Below, piece after piece: positions 9,086-18,344 of a stretch of 27,753 bases of DNA. Position numbers and translations under genes: made by a program. The notes beneath the pieces are model-generated. The model did no database searches. It was not told the origin of the DNA and saw only the letters and a list, made by a program, of their open reading frames with translations. The DNA is taken from positions 1-27,753 of the forward strand of contig PJAB01000396.1 of NCBI GenBank assembly GCA_002887195.1, in the 5' to 3' direction. Each line of letters opens with the position of its first letter. The stretch's first letter is position 1. Source of the stretch: Chrysochromulina parva. Lineage: Eukaryota; Haptophyta; Prymnesiales; Chrysochromulinaceae.

Positions 9086-10207
9086 ATGGCGGACGGCGTG
9101 AATTCCATGCTAAACGACGTCGCGTCCCTCGAGTCCGGCTACGATCCGACGTCAGCCCCACCAACGGATAAGGAGATCGAGTCGGAGGTAGCCCACCTCG
9201 TGCGTGGTCTCTGCCAGGCCGTCGCGACACGCCACTTTGTCGAGGCGCACACCGAGCTTATCCGTGACGTAGAGGATCTCCAGCGGCGCGTGTGGTTGCA
9301 GGCAGAGAGGCGGTACGACCAGAGGACTTGATTCACCCGGTCTCTCTCGCCCGCTGACTGGCCACGTTGCCTGCGGTGTCCATTCTGTCGCAGGCACCAG
9401 GCTCTATGCCCAGCCACGCGCGTCCTTGGCGCGCCTGTGACGACCAGCAGCAGCGCGACGACGCCTCCGGGCCGGCTATGGTCCAAACCCGTGCCGGGCG
9501 ACGCGACGGCCAACTTCGGCCGCCGAGCGCGGAGGCTCACACTTCAAAACCTGGACGACGATGACGATGAGCTTCAAGTGCTGCAAAAGCGTCTGGACCT
9601 GAGCATCGGGCTGAACGTGAAGGGGTCAGCTCCCAAGATTGTGCTGGCGCCATACAGTGCCTCGGCGGGCTCGCGGCGTACGTGTGCCACCAACGGGAGT
9701 AACAGCAGGCCCAGCCGTTCTACGCCAGTGGCTTCGAGCAGCTCGGGTTTCGCGACCTGCGCCGAGTCACTCTTGCCAGCGACGCCCGGTCGCTCGCAGT
9801 TCCTTTTTGAACTGCCGAACCCGCTGATGATGCACTCGAAGCACGAGGAGAATAAACACCTGCAGCGGCGTCTGTCGATGCTCGGTGCGCTCCAAGCAGA
9901 GACCGTGAAGCTCGAGAAGAAGCAGCGCATGGACGGGCGTGCCGCCAACATCTTCTACAAGCTGTGCGACGAGGGCAGCGCGCCGACAGCCACGGCTGGA
10001 GGCCCGCAGGATGCCTTCCTCGCCGCAGTGGCTGCCGCCGCGGCGGCGGCAGTGGGCCCGTCGGTCATCCAGCACCACACTCTGATCTCGCCACTCGCGA
10101 GAGTCAGCCACCAGCCTGTGAGAAGCTCCAGCACCGTCGCTGGTGGTGCGGCTCCGGCGGCACCTCCGCACAACAATTACAGCGTGCACGTGCGTCGAGG
10201 CGCGTGA
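9086..10207 (+). CDS. Unknown helical protein, probably two exons
   Basis: Not recognised. From ATG 9086 a frame of 81 codons ends at TGA 9329-9331. The same frame then stays open from 9332 to TGA 10205-10207 but has no early ATG. An 81-bp intron, 9313-9393, would join them. It has donor GTACGA, a branch-like CTGAC at 9354-9358, and CAG as the first AG after it. Being a multiple of three, it keeps the frame, and the product would be 346 residues. The first part is charged and helical (LVRGLCQAVATRHF, DVEDLQRRVWLQAE). The second has an acidic patch (LDDDDDELQ), low-complexity Ser/Arg stretches, a helical segment rich in Gln/Lys/Glu (KLEKKQRM) and a poly-Ala run. The alternative is an 81-residue gene plus a separate unannotated frame. 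It is divergent from the RWD gene. Confidence 0.5.
9313..9393 (+). other. Predicted 81-bp intron
   Basis: GT at 9313, CTGAC branch-like site at 9354-9358 and CAG ending at 9393. It contains the only stop codon separating two halves of one frame. The donor GTACGA is a weak match to consensus. Confidence 0.45.
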
Positions 10208-10360
10208 GCATGTTTTTGCGCGATCTGTGTGCTGTGCGATTTACATTTACACAATCCAAACCCAATTAACGTGCGTGGGTGTTCCAGGCCTTCCTTTGTG
10301 CACGCGTTTTCGCCTTACCGGTCGAACGGACAGCGCGTGCTGTCGGGCACCCCATTCTAC

Positions 10361-11725
10361 ATGTCGACTTCGCGTGTGCTTGCCTCGCCTCCGACATCGT
10401 TTGCGGCGGACTTTGCTTTCCAAGAATTGCATGGATCGCCAAGTGCGTCAACGATCAACCAGCTGGAAACGATGCACTCGCAGCTGGAGCGACATCGCAC
10501 ACGCATCGCTGTGCAGCATCACGAGCTGCTCGTGGATGGGCGAGCGATTCTCCCTTCGCCGTTGCTCTTGCTTGGGATCATGAGTGGCAACGACGCTCGC
10601 CGACGCTTGCATCGATGTATTTGGGCACGTGTCCCTGCGACTGTGCTCACACGCATTCATGTTCGCTTTGTTGTCGGTTCTGCGCAAGCTTTGGCTGCTG
10701 AGTGGCAACACGTGCCAGAGGCAATGGAGCTACGCGTCAACATCAGCGAAGGTGTTCGCATCTGGAAGAGGCGCCCCGGGGATGCACAACGCAAGCAGGC
10801 CTTCACAGGTACACTGTCCACATACCTGAAACAAGCTGCCTTCTTGCGATTTGCGGCAACATATGACGCGCCCCTTGTGGGCCGTGCTGACGACGACGTC
10901 TACATCGCGCCGAGGATGCTACTCGCGTACGCAACAGTGTTACATCACTTCCCGCATGCCATATACGCGGGTGTCTTCGAGTGGATTTCGTGGCGTGAAG
11001 CGCGGCTTGAAGCCACCGGCTTCTCATATGGCCTACCCCAGGCTCGTGGCCGTGCCAAGGCGCCACATCGCAACTGCTCACGCGTCCCACCTGATGCTAA
11101 AACTGATGCGTATAATCATGCATGCATAGGCCCGTTTGGTTACGCCAAGGGGCCTCTGTTGATGCTCAACCAGCGGGCGCTGAATTGGCTGACTCGCTCG
11201 CCAGTCTTCACGCGAGACTTGCGTCGCTGCCAAGCCATGCTCGATGGTCATGCTGCAACACGCAAAGGTCGCCTAGATGATGACATCAACCTAGGATTCT
11301 GGATGGCGAGAATGCCTGAATTGCGAGTGATGCGCCTGAGGCGCGTGGTTTGGAAAGATACTTGGCGTGATGGTGCAGACGCCTCCACACTGCTCGCAGC
11401 CCACAAGATGCCGTGGGCCCTGTACGATGCCATGTACAATACCACGACTGCCATGTGGGCATCTGCTGCCGCTGCAAGCGTCGATGCTGTGTGCCATGCC
11501 GACGTACCTCCTTGCGAAAGCTGCGCGCACGCGCGCAGTCAACGGCCCTGCATCCTCGAGGTTTCGTTGGAAGCTCCGAGTGTCCGTGCGATTGAGTGCA
11601 TCCAAGCACCGAAGCCCGAGATGGGTTGCCCAAACTTCCAGCGTGAGTCTCATCCAGAAGCACCACCCCCTGGAGCACCAGAGAGGTGCGTGCCACCTTT
11701 TCATGGTCCTGGATCAATTTCATGA
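10361..11725 (+). CDS. GT31-type (beta-1,3-galactosyltransferase-like) glycosyltransferase
   Basis: 454 residues from ATG 10361. It matches the galactosyltransferase fold of family GT31, which transfers a sugar from UDP-sugar to a glycan. The pattern runs LLLGIMSGNDARRRLHRCIW, IHVRFVVG, LSTYLKQAAFLRF, then the metal-binding DxD motif D177-D178-D179 (GRADDDVYIAP). The downstream acidic motif D306-D308 (RLDDDINLGFW) is also present. No signal anchor or membrane segment is visible, which is unusual for a Golgi enzyme. The frame is open without an ATG back to about 10229, and an acceptor-like TTCCAG ends at 10287, so the true N-terminus may lie in an upstream exon. A strong donor GTGAGT at 11643 means the last 27 residues could be intronic and the real C-terminus different. 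Donor and acceptor sugars are unknown. Confidence 0.72.
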   Translation: MSTSRVLASPPTSFAADFAFQELHGSPSASTINQLETMHSQLERHRTRIAVQHHELLVDGRAILPSPLLLLGIMSGNDARRRLHRCIWARVPATVLTRIHVRFVVGSAQALAAEWQHVPEAMELRVNISEGVRIWKRRPGDAQRKQAFTGTLSTYLKQAAFLRFAATYDAPLVGRADDDVYIAPRMLLAYATVLHHFPHAIYAGVFEWISWREARLEATGFSYGLPQARGRAKAPHRNCSRVPPDAKTDAYNHACIGPFGYAKGPLLMLNQRALNWLTRSPVFTRDLRRCQAMLDGHAATRKGRLDDDINLGFWMARMPELRVMRLRRVVWKDTWRDGADASTLLAAHKMPWALYDAMYNTTTAMWASAAAASVDAVCHADVPPCESCAHARSQRPCILEVSLEAPSVRAIECIQAPKPEMGCPNFQRESHPEAPPPGAPERCVPPFHGPGSIS

Positions 11726-11978
11726 AGAGGCGAGTGAATATGCGCAGAAATCACGTCAACCGGTATTGCTTCCTTGGTTCCTTCATCCTCCGCTCGCCTT
11801 GGAGACGTTGCTCCGCTCGTTGGAGCTGCGTTCGGGGGGTTGCAGTCGGTGATTGGTATGTTTCCAATGTGGCTAGTGTTGGTCCCTCTCCCCGGCACCC
11901 GGCCGGTGTACGCCCTACTTCTAGCTCTCTTCTTTGACGCGTTGTACTCGCCCGGGGACAGCGTTGCCGGTGGGTCCG

Positions 11979-12006
11979 GATCATTATCCGATGATCAATT
12001 GATCAT
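11979..12006. repeat. Nested GATC palindromes
   Basis: GATCAT (11979-11984) is inverted as ATGATC (11991-11996). The 16-bp perfect palindrome ATGATCAATTGATCAT follows at 11991-12006. It is AT-rich within GC-rich surroundings and resembles the word usage of the other convergent spacer at 7808-7868. Confidence 0.9.
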
Positions 12007-12095
12007 AAGTAAGTAAGAACGCGTGGTACTTCGCTTGGCTAACCCTGCTACTTCGCGTCGCTTCGCTCGAACACGGCCGAGCAGGACCGCCCAGC

Positions 12096-12123
12096 GCGGG
12101 CGCGGTGCCGCACCCGCGCCCGC
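12096..12123. repeat. GC-rich inverted repeat
   Basis: A perfect 10-bp stem, GCGGGCGCGG / CCGCGCCCGC, with an 8-base loop. It could form a very stable hairpin in the 3' region of either converging gene. Confidence 0.8.
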
Positions 12124-12337
12124 GGCGAGCGCAGGATCCGTCTACGGGTAACAATTTTGTGTACGTGTCAGGACGTGCGCGCTCTCGAGTCTCGTGTACT
12201 CGTGTCTCGGTGTCCGGATTGCCGAAATCGTCACGTTTCAGCCAGAGCCGCACGATCGACACTCTCGATTACGGAGTCCGAGCGGTGTCCCAGCACGTGG
12301 GACGGGAGAGAGAGCAGAGACTGAACCCGACCACAGG

Positions 12338-12360
12338 CCGCCCGCCCGCCCGCCCGCCCA
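12338..12360. repeat. CCCG microsatellite
   Basis: About five tandem copies of CCCG/CCGC near the 3' end of the PEDS1-like gene. Confidence 0.85.
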
Positions 12361-12414
12361 CGCTAGAGGGACCGCGAGGCCCACCGCGCGAGCGGCCGAG
12401 GGGATACGACTAGA

Positions 12415-13278
12415 TCACTTTCTATTTACTGAGTGTACATGATTCTTTTCTTTTGCCAGAGCAGGTTCGGGCTGCAGCACGACCGTGGGGTCCACCAGCC
12501 CTATCTTGCGTGCTACACGGAAGCCAGCGTTAACCATCGGGTTTGCCCAGCCGTTGAAGATGCAGAAGTTGAAGTCAAATGTGTCGTGATGCTGCTTGTG
12601 CACTCGCGGGTGCAGCATCAGTCCGAGGTCTTGCAGGTGTGCAACCAGTGGAGGTAGCGACTGCTTGCCGTGGTGAACACGCTGGTGCGCGAGAAAGTGC
12701 GAGACCTGCACGCCGTACGAGAGCACAAGTACCATCGTCCACACACGCAGTTGGCACGGAGTCAAATACAGCCATCCGAGGTTGACGCCAAGAGATGGAA
12801 GCCAATATTGCAGCCAAGTGGTCAGGAGCAAAGGCGTCGCGATGAGCGAGGTCTCTACGATCTGATCGTCGTGCTCAGGGAACGGTGCGTAGTGGTGAGC
12901 CTGAAAATTCCAGATCGCCTGACTCCACGCTGACGAGGCCTCATACCGCCTATCCGTCTTTCGAGCGTGGTGGACCATCTCCTTCGAGGTAGGTATGAGA
13001 TGACGCAGTAAGCTACCGCAATCAGAATAGTCTAAAGCCGCGTGGAAAACACCAGAGACGAAGTCGACGAGGAAGAGCGCCGCTGTCACCTCGGCAAGCA
13101 GAGGCAACTGCAGCAGCTCAAGCAGCCAACAGCACGCTCGGACAGCGACTGTGCACAAGCCGCCGATAAACGCCGGCACAAGCAGCGCGGAGATAGGCAG
13201 CGGCTCGGGAGCGAAAAGCCTGTCAAACGCTGAGGCCGCGGTGCCGGGGCGGCAAGGAGTGGGCTGTCCGGAATCCAT
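12415..13278 (-). CDS. PEDS1: PEDS1/Kua-type plasmanylethanolamine desaturase
   Basis: 287 residues from ATG 13278, close to the family length (human about 270). PEDS1 (TMEM189; CarF in bacteria) introduces the vinyl-ether double bond that turns plasmanyl into plasmenyl lipids (plasmalogens), in the endoplasmic reticulum with a di-iron centre held by histidines. Visible histidine clusters are H79 in GVFHAALD, H103-H104 in MVHHARKTDRRYEAS, H128-H129 in FQAHHYAPF, H136, H194/H198/H202/H203 in SHFLAHQRVHHG and H223/H227/H230/H231 in HPRVHKQHHD. Hydrophobic segments at about 28-50, 56-80, 144-172 and 178-192 fit a membrane protein. The Kua-type sequence FCIFNGWANP is near the C-terminus. The frame remains open upstream of 13278, but that part lies in the divergent spacer and the opposite gene. 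Activity is inferred from the family; plant FAD4 is a related alternative. Confidence 0.92.
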   Translation of the reverse strand: MDSGQPTPCRPGTAASAFDRLFAPEPLPISALLVPAFIGGLCTVAVRACCWLLELLQLPLLAEVTAALFLVDFVSGVFHAALDYSDCGSLLRHLIPTSKEMVHHARKTDRRYEASSAWSQAIWNFQAHHYAPFPEHDDQIVETSLIATPLLLTTWLQYWLPSLGVNLGWLYLTPCQLRVWTMVLVLSYGVQVSHFLAHQRVHHGKQSLPPLVAHLQDLGLMLHPRVHKQHHDTFDFNFCIFNGWANPMVNAGFRVARKIGLVDPTVVLQPEPALAKEKNHVHSVNRK

Positions 13279-13451
13279 CTCTGGAAACCCGTGAATATAA
13301 AGAACAGAGGTGTGAATTAATTCATTCCCCCCATAAAGTGTTTGAACCGGTCCTGTACTAAGCGCGCGCCACGGCCTGTTTGGCGCGACGAGGGAAGACC
13401 GACCGAACAGGACGCACTTCACCATTCCAACGCGACGGTCGGACGATTGGC
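13279..13451. promoter_or_regulatory. Divergent promoter region (PEDS1 / ADP-ribosyltransferase gene)
   Basis: 173 bp between opposite ATGs. It has an AT-rich patch with TATAAAG at 13296-13302 (plus orientation), CATAAAG near 13332 and the palindrome GAATTAATTC at 13314-13323. These could be core promoter elements, but no start sites are known. Confidence 0.4.
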
Positions 13452-16400
13452 ATGCCGCAGGCGCCGGCCCTTCCCACATCGCCCAAGGTAGATGGCGCTG
13501 CGCGGCGGCCTGGCTCCCCACGGCAGCGGCCGACGTCGGCTCCCTTAGAGGCGCTGCTGCCAAAGTCAGCGTTGAGCAAAGCTGACGACCCTCTCGGCAA
13601 CCGTAGTGCTGCTCCCAAGGTGGTGAAGCTCTCAATACCGTCTGCTGATGACGGCAAGCCCGATGGCACTGCCGCTTCCAAGTCGGCCCGCTTGGCCGGT
13701 GGGGGGGGCAGTGGCGACGCTCCGCGAAAAGATGGTCCCAGTACTGCAAGGCAAGCGGCAAAGCCAGAAGTTGAAGGTGGCACAGGGCGGCGCGAGCGGC
13801 TACCGCAGCCTGTGCAACCGGCGTCGGCACGTGCAGCAGCTCCGTCCCCCGAGCTGCCAGCAGCGAACACCAAAGAGGCGGGCACCTCCTCACTCGTCGC
13901 GTCTGCAAAGCCGCCGCCTCAAAAGGCACCTGCAAAAGGTAGTGCTGTGGCAGCTCCGGAAGATCAGACCTTAAAAGCGAAACGTGAAGCTGCGGCTGCA
14001 GCGGAGCGCGCTCGAGAGCATCGGAAGCTCGAGGCCGAGGCCAAGGAAAAGGAGTTGGAACAGTTGCGCGAGCGCATTCATACGCTCGAGGAAGAGTGCG
14101 CGCGCTTGTCCACGGAGACGGGCATATGGAAGAATGCGCAGACGGCTGCTTCATCGCTCAAGGAAGAAATGGATTCCCTCAGGCGTAAGCACGTCGAGCT
14201 TAAATCGGAGATATCTTCGCAGTCCGCTACAATTGAGAAGCTCAAGAAAGAGAAGTCCGAGATGGCGGAAGAGATGAAGCGACTGCAGCGACTGGCCAAG
14301 GATGCTATTCGCACCCGTGCCGAGCCGACCGTGTGCCCAACTCGATCGCACTCCCAAGTGCGGAGTGAGCAAATTTATGCTGCCATCCTCTATGCGCAAC
14401 GCCAGGTGCTCTCCGCGCTGATCATGCAGCGTGCGTACCGTCGGTTAAAATCGCAGAGAGTCGACGCAGCAGAACGCGCTGAGGCCGCCAAGCGCAAAGC
14501 CCTGCGCGCGTTCAGCCAAGGCTCCGCAGCTGGGCTCAGTGCGGCAGCAGCAGCAGCCGCTGCCGCTGCCGCCGCCGGCGAGGCTGCCGCGAGCGACAAG
14601 GAAAAGGAGACGGAGAAAAGGCTCTCTCCCTCTGAACTCGCAAGGAGGAAGGCGAAGGAGAAGGAGGAGAACCGCAAGAAAGAGGAGAAGAAGCGGGAGA
14701 AAGCGATGGCAGCCGCGGAGGAGCTCGGCTCGCGCTACGTTATGACCAATCGTGCCGTAAGGTTTGGCTTCGATGCCCTCGCAGAGGGCGAAGTCGACCT
14801 CGAGCGGCTGGTAGGAACTCCGTCTGCAGATGTGTACAACGCGATGGCTCGGGAGCACAGGGATGAGACGCCCTTCCACGCGCACGGAGTCCGCAACACC
14901 ACGCCGAAGCGTGAGTTTGTGTACGTAACGGAGATGGAAGTGGGGCAATTGCCCGATCGGCGCTCGGATGCAACCGGTGGACGGCAGGGATGGCGACTCT
15001 CGGACTTCGTGGCAAGTGATCCGGCTCGTGCTGCGGGGCTTATTCGCGAGGAAGTGATGGCACTCCGGCTGCACACGGGGCCGATGTACGTGCACTACTC
15101 GCTGCGAGTGCTACGGGGCAGCGTGTATGGCCAGTACGTGACGACGATCCATGCCCTCAACTCTGGCATCGTCAAGCTGAGCCGTCTCCAAAAGCCGCGC
15201 ACCGTCTATCGCGTAGTGAGTGGCGGCATGCTGCCCAAGGAGTTCTTCGAGCCCGACAGCAAGGGCATCATGGGTGGAGTTGAGCTCGCCTTCCTCAGTT
15301 GCACCTCGGACCGGCAAGTGGCCTTTACGCACGAGCGCGGGCCGCTGGACGAGCCGCGGCCCGACCGACCGCTGATGCTCTTCCAGATCAAGATGGGTCT
15401 GGGCGATGCGGGTGCGGACGTCGAATTTCTCTCGCAGACGCCGATGGAAAAGGAGGTGGTGTTCGCGCCGCGATCTGGGCTGGAGATCGTCTCTCAGCCG
15501 TGGGTAGAGGGCTCAAGAGTCGTCGTCGATCTGCGCGTGATCTGCCATCAAAACAATCGCACAATTGAGGACATCGTGGGCGGCATGAAGCGCGCGCACC
15601 TCGACGTACTCGACATGATGATCCGCGAGTTGCGCCTGTCGGGTGCGCCGCAGCGCGCGCTGCTGTCGCTCACCGGGCTGCGCAACGAATCGGGCGAGCG
15701 AGGCGCCTCCGAGTTTGACCACGCGCACGCCTTCATGCAGGCTACGGAGCGCGCTCTCGCCGCCCAAAAGGATGTGATGGATGCACTGGGCGATCCGAAG
15801 CAGTGGGAGGGCGAGAAGGATGACGAAGGCGCGATCTCCGCACGCATGATGCGCACGGTGCTGCTTCAGGCACGCTCGGGAGAGTACCCGAGCGCCGTCA
15901 AGCTGCTGCTGCAGGCGCTGCAGCGCGACCCGCTGCCACCGGACCTGGATGCCAAGATCACAGCCGCCGAGAAGTCGGTGGTCGACGCGAAGGAAAATGC
16001 GGGGCCTCGCACGTCGTTCAAGGTGCAGGAGGGATCTAGGCTGCCTGAGGCGGAGCGCACGCCACTCAAGGCAGCTATCCTTCTCCTCTCGCGCGGCGCG
16101 ACCCAGCCATGGCCCGCGATGATGACCACTCTGCTCTCTTCGCTCGGCGAGCGCGCGACGCGCGTCTTTGGCGCGATGATCTCCACCGTCGATCCCGGGC
16201 GTGCCCGGCCAAGCTTTGCCTCGGGCGCGCCGGTGCTCGTCTGGTCGGACGCTCACTACCGCTGGGAGACCGGCGTCGTGCGCGCTGCCCGCGGCAAGGG
16301 CCTGTACGAAGTTTCAAGCACGTCCATCGAGGCGGCCATCTTGCCTGCAAAGCATGTTCTACGGATTGCCGAGGGCGGTGCGGGCGCCTTGCTTTGCGAG

Positions 16401-18344
16401 GCGGCGCGCTCAGGCACACCTCAGCTGGTTGATGCCCTCATCAATGGCGGCGTCTCCGTCTTCGAGTGCGACGCGCAGGCGAATACGCCGCTGCACTATG
16501 CCGTTCGCCGAGGCGACGCGACCATCTGTCAGCGGCTCCTCGCCGCGAACGCGGACGCTGAGGTGCGCAACACCTTCGGGGTGACTCCCTGGGACTTATC
16601 ACTGCAGTGCGGGCACGCTGCAGTTCGACGCGCCTTCTCGCCATCGGCGGCCGATCGCGACCTAGCGAAGCCTGTGGAAGGCAAGGCCTCGATGCTGCTG
16701 AGGGCTGCGGCACACGGCAGCACGGAGGAAGTGAAGCGAGCCCTCGAGGCCATCAGCGGTGACGAGGTCATTGGCGCCAACGGCCGCCCTCGGGTGGACG
16801 CGGCATGGAGCGCGGGGCAGACGACGGCTGTCATGCTCGCCAGTCGGCGTGGGCACGTCGAGATCGTAGCCGCGCTCTTGCGCGCGGGGGCGGATGTGGG
16901 CTTGAAGTCAAGGAGCATGTCTTGTGCCCTCTCGATGGCTGCGGAGGAGGGGTACACTGACGTCGTCGACATCCTTATTGAGGCGGGGGCCGAGCTCGAT
17001 CTTCCCGACGACGACGGTTTCACACCGCTGGGCACCGCGTGCGAGAACGGGCACGAGCGCGCAGCTCGCGCGCTCATCGAGGCGAGTTCAGATCCGAACT
17101 ACGCGAGGCGCAACGGCTGGACACACCTGATCACGGCCGCGTACAATGGCTACCCCAACGTGGTTCGCACGCTCACCCAGGGCGGCGCCAATCCCAACCT
17201 GGCCAAGGAGAATGGGTACAACGCGGTCATTGCCGCCGCGTACAACGGCTTCGACGAGATGGTCGCGACGTTGCTCTCGCTCGGAGCAGAGGCCGACGCC
17301 GCCATGTCCAATGGCTGGAACGCGATGATGGTCGCTTGTGCCCAGGGGCACGCGAAGGTTGTGGCACGCTTGTGCGAGGCGCATGCGCAAGTGGACTACG
17401 CGCGCCAGAGTAACGGCTTCTCAGCGCTGATGGCAGCCGCTTCCTCGGCGCACGGCGCCACGTGCGCCAACATCTTGCTGCAGCACCGCGCAAACGTCAA
17501 CCTTCAGGACAAGCGAGGCTCGACGGCACTGATGCACGCGGCGTTTCACGGCCGCGTGGCATCCATCGAGGTGCTTATACAGGCGGGGGCCACACCAACG
17601 GTCGTGCGACTCGGTGGGTTCACGGCGCTCATGGACGCGGCAGTAGGCGCGCACGAGCGCGTGGTCCAGGTGCTGCTTAAGGCTCAGGCGGACCCGGACG
17701 CTGCGGACAAGGACGGCGTCACTGCCCTCATGCACGCGGCCAAGTTAGGGCACGACGCGACGATGCTCCCCCTCATGGCGACGAGCGCCATCAACCGCAA
17801 GGACAAGGGCGGCAAGTCGGCCCTGGATCACGCCTCGACGCCCGCAGCGATCAAGCGGCTGCTCGATGCAGGGGCTGAGATGAGCCGCGAGTTCCGCCGG
17901 CGCAAAAAGGAGGCCGAGGAAGCCGCAAAGGACAAGAAGAAGGTCCTCAGCGGGCCGGCGGGTAAGGGCGGCTCCAAACTTGGTGACAAGTCAGCGCGCG
18001 GCGAAACGCCCGCGATCGGACCCACGGACGGGGGCGCCGCACTCAACACGGCCGGCGGCAAACTCGCTCGACTGCTCATGCCGCGCGGCCGAGGACGCAA
18101 AAGCTCGGACGCGATGCCCATGACGAGCTCCGCCATCTTCACGGCCGCTAAGGAGGAAGAAGTCGCCAAAGATTACGCGGCTCGTTTGCTGCAGGGACGC
18201 TTTCGAACTCGGCACAACGCCGGTAACCGGCCAGAAGCGAGGCTGTTTGCGATGCTCAAGCAGACCCGAGAGACGCTTCCCGACCATACAACTTACTCTT
18301 CTATAACCGAGACGAGAGCAGAGGTTAGTACGAGCTTGTCGTAG
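13452..18344 (+). CDS. Coiled-coil / ADP-ribosyltransferase / ankyrin-repeat protein
   Basis: 1630 residues from ATG 13452, in one exon. Residues 1-165 are disordered and basic. About 170-293 is a long coiled coil. An IQ-like helix (ALIMQRAYRRLKSQR) is near 323-337, then a poly-Ala run and a Lys/Glu-rich segment. About 480-720 matches the R-S-E mono-ADP-ribosyltransferase family common in phytoplankton, which transfers ADP-ribose from NAD+ to proteins. Key residues are R587 (VYRVVSGG), S616-x-T618-S619 (FLSCTSDR) and E666-x-E668 (PMEKEVVF), the ExE form typical of arginine-directed enzymes. A Tudor/SH3-like module (PVLVWSDAHYRWETGVV) lies at about 925-970. Some 14-15 ankyrin repeats follow to about 1480 (for example TALMHAAKLGH). 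The basic tail ends with a second IQ-like helix (DYAARLLQGRFRTRHN). The whole motif set looks intact; the substrate is unknown. Confidence 0.88.
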   Translation: MPQAPALPTSPKVDGAARRPGSPRQRPTSAPLEALLPKSALSKADDPLGNRSAAPKVVKLSIPSADDGKPDGTAASKSARLAGGGGSGDAPRKDGPSTARQAAKPEVEGGTGRRERLPQPVQPASARAAAPSPELPAANTKEAGTSSLVASAKPPPQKAPAKGSAVAAPEDQTLKAKREAAAAAERAREHRKLEAEAKEKELEQLRERIHTLEEECARLSTETGIWKNAQTAASSLKEEMDSLRRKHVELKSEISSQSATIEKLKKEKSEMAEEMKRLQRLAKDAIRTRAEPTVCPTRSHSQVRSEQIYAAILYAQRQVLSALIMQRAYRRLKSQRVDAAERAEAAKRKALRAFSQGSAAGLSAAAAAAAAAAAAGEAAASDKEKETEKRLSPSELARRKAKEKEENRKKEEKKREKAMAAAEELGSRYVMTNRAVRFGFDALAEGEVDLERLVGTPSADVYNAMAREHRDETPFHAHGVRNTTPKREFVYVTEMEVGQLPDRRSDATGGRQGWRLSDFVASDPARAAGLIREEVMALRLHTGPMYVHYSLRVLRGSVYGQYVTTIHALNSGIVKLSRLQKPRTVYRVVSGGMLPKEFFEPDSKGIMGGVELAFLSCTSDRQVAFTHERGPLDEPRPDRPLMLFQIKMGLGDAGADVEFLSQTPMEKEVVFAPRSGLEIVSQPWVEGSRVVVDLRVICHQNNRTIEDIVGGMKRAHLDVLDMMIRELRLSGAPQRALLSLTGLRNESGERGASEFDHAHAFMQATERALAAQKDVMDALGDPKQWEGEKDDEGAISARMMRTVLLQARSGEYPSAVKLLLQALQRDPLPPDLDAKITAAEKSVVDAKENAGPRTSFKVQEGSRLPEAERTPLKAAILLLSRGATQPWPAMMTTLLSSLGERATRVFGAMISTVDPGRARPSFASGAPVLVWSDAHYRWETGVVRAARGKGLYEVSSTSIEAAILPAKHVLRIAEGGAGALLCEAARSGTPQLVDALINGGVSVFECDAQANTPLHYAVRRGDATICQRLLAANADAEVRNTFGVTPWDLSLQCGHAAVRRAFSPSAADRDLAKPVEGKASMLLRAAAHGSTEEVKRALEAISGDEVIGANGRPRVDAAWSAGQTTAVMLASRRGHVEIVAALLRAGADVGLKSRSMSCALSMAAEEGYTDVVDILIEAGAELDLPDDDGFTPLGTACENGHERAARALIEASSDPNYARRNGWTHLITAAYNGYPNVVRTLTQGGANPNLAKENGYNAVIAAAYNGFDEMVATLLSLGAEADAAMSNGWNAMMVACAQGHAKVVARLCEAHAQVDYARQSNGFSALMAAASSAHGATCANILLQHRANVNLQDKRGSTALMHAAFHGRVASIEVLIQAGATPTVVRLGGFTALMDAAVGAHERVVQVLLKAQADPDAADKDGVTALMHAAKLGHDATMLPLMATSAINRKDKGGKSALDHASTPAAIKRLLDAGAEMSREFRRRKKEAEEAAKDKKKVLSGPAGKGGSKLGDKSARGETPAIGPTDGGAALNTAGGKLARLLMPRGRGRKSSDAMPMTSSAIFTAAKEEEVAKDYAARLLQGRFRTRHNAGNRPEARLFAMLKQTRETLPDHTTYSSITETRAEVSTSLS

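Larger units (their letters stand above)
11726..12414. other. Convergent intergenic region with palindromes
   Basis: 689 bp between the glycosyltransferase stop and the PEDS1-like stop. It contains a GATC-rich palindrome cluster (11979-12006), a GC-rich hairpin (12096-12123) and a CCCG microsatellite (12338-12360). A hydrophobic open frame at about 11840-12016 might be a last exon of the glycosyltransferase. No tRNA-like structure was found. Confidence 0.5.

Noticed and set aside
8907..9230. Upstream extension of the RWD frame
   Set aside because: It overlaps the plus-strand gene at 9086, has no domain and lacks support. Only a short part near 8907-8960 might be a true exon.
13279..14154. 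Upstream extension of the PEDS1 frame on the minus strand
   Set aside because: It would run through the promoter and coding region of the ADP-ribosyltransferase gene and has no PEDS1-like sequence.
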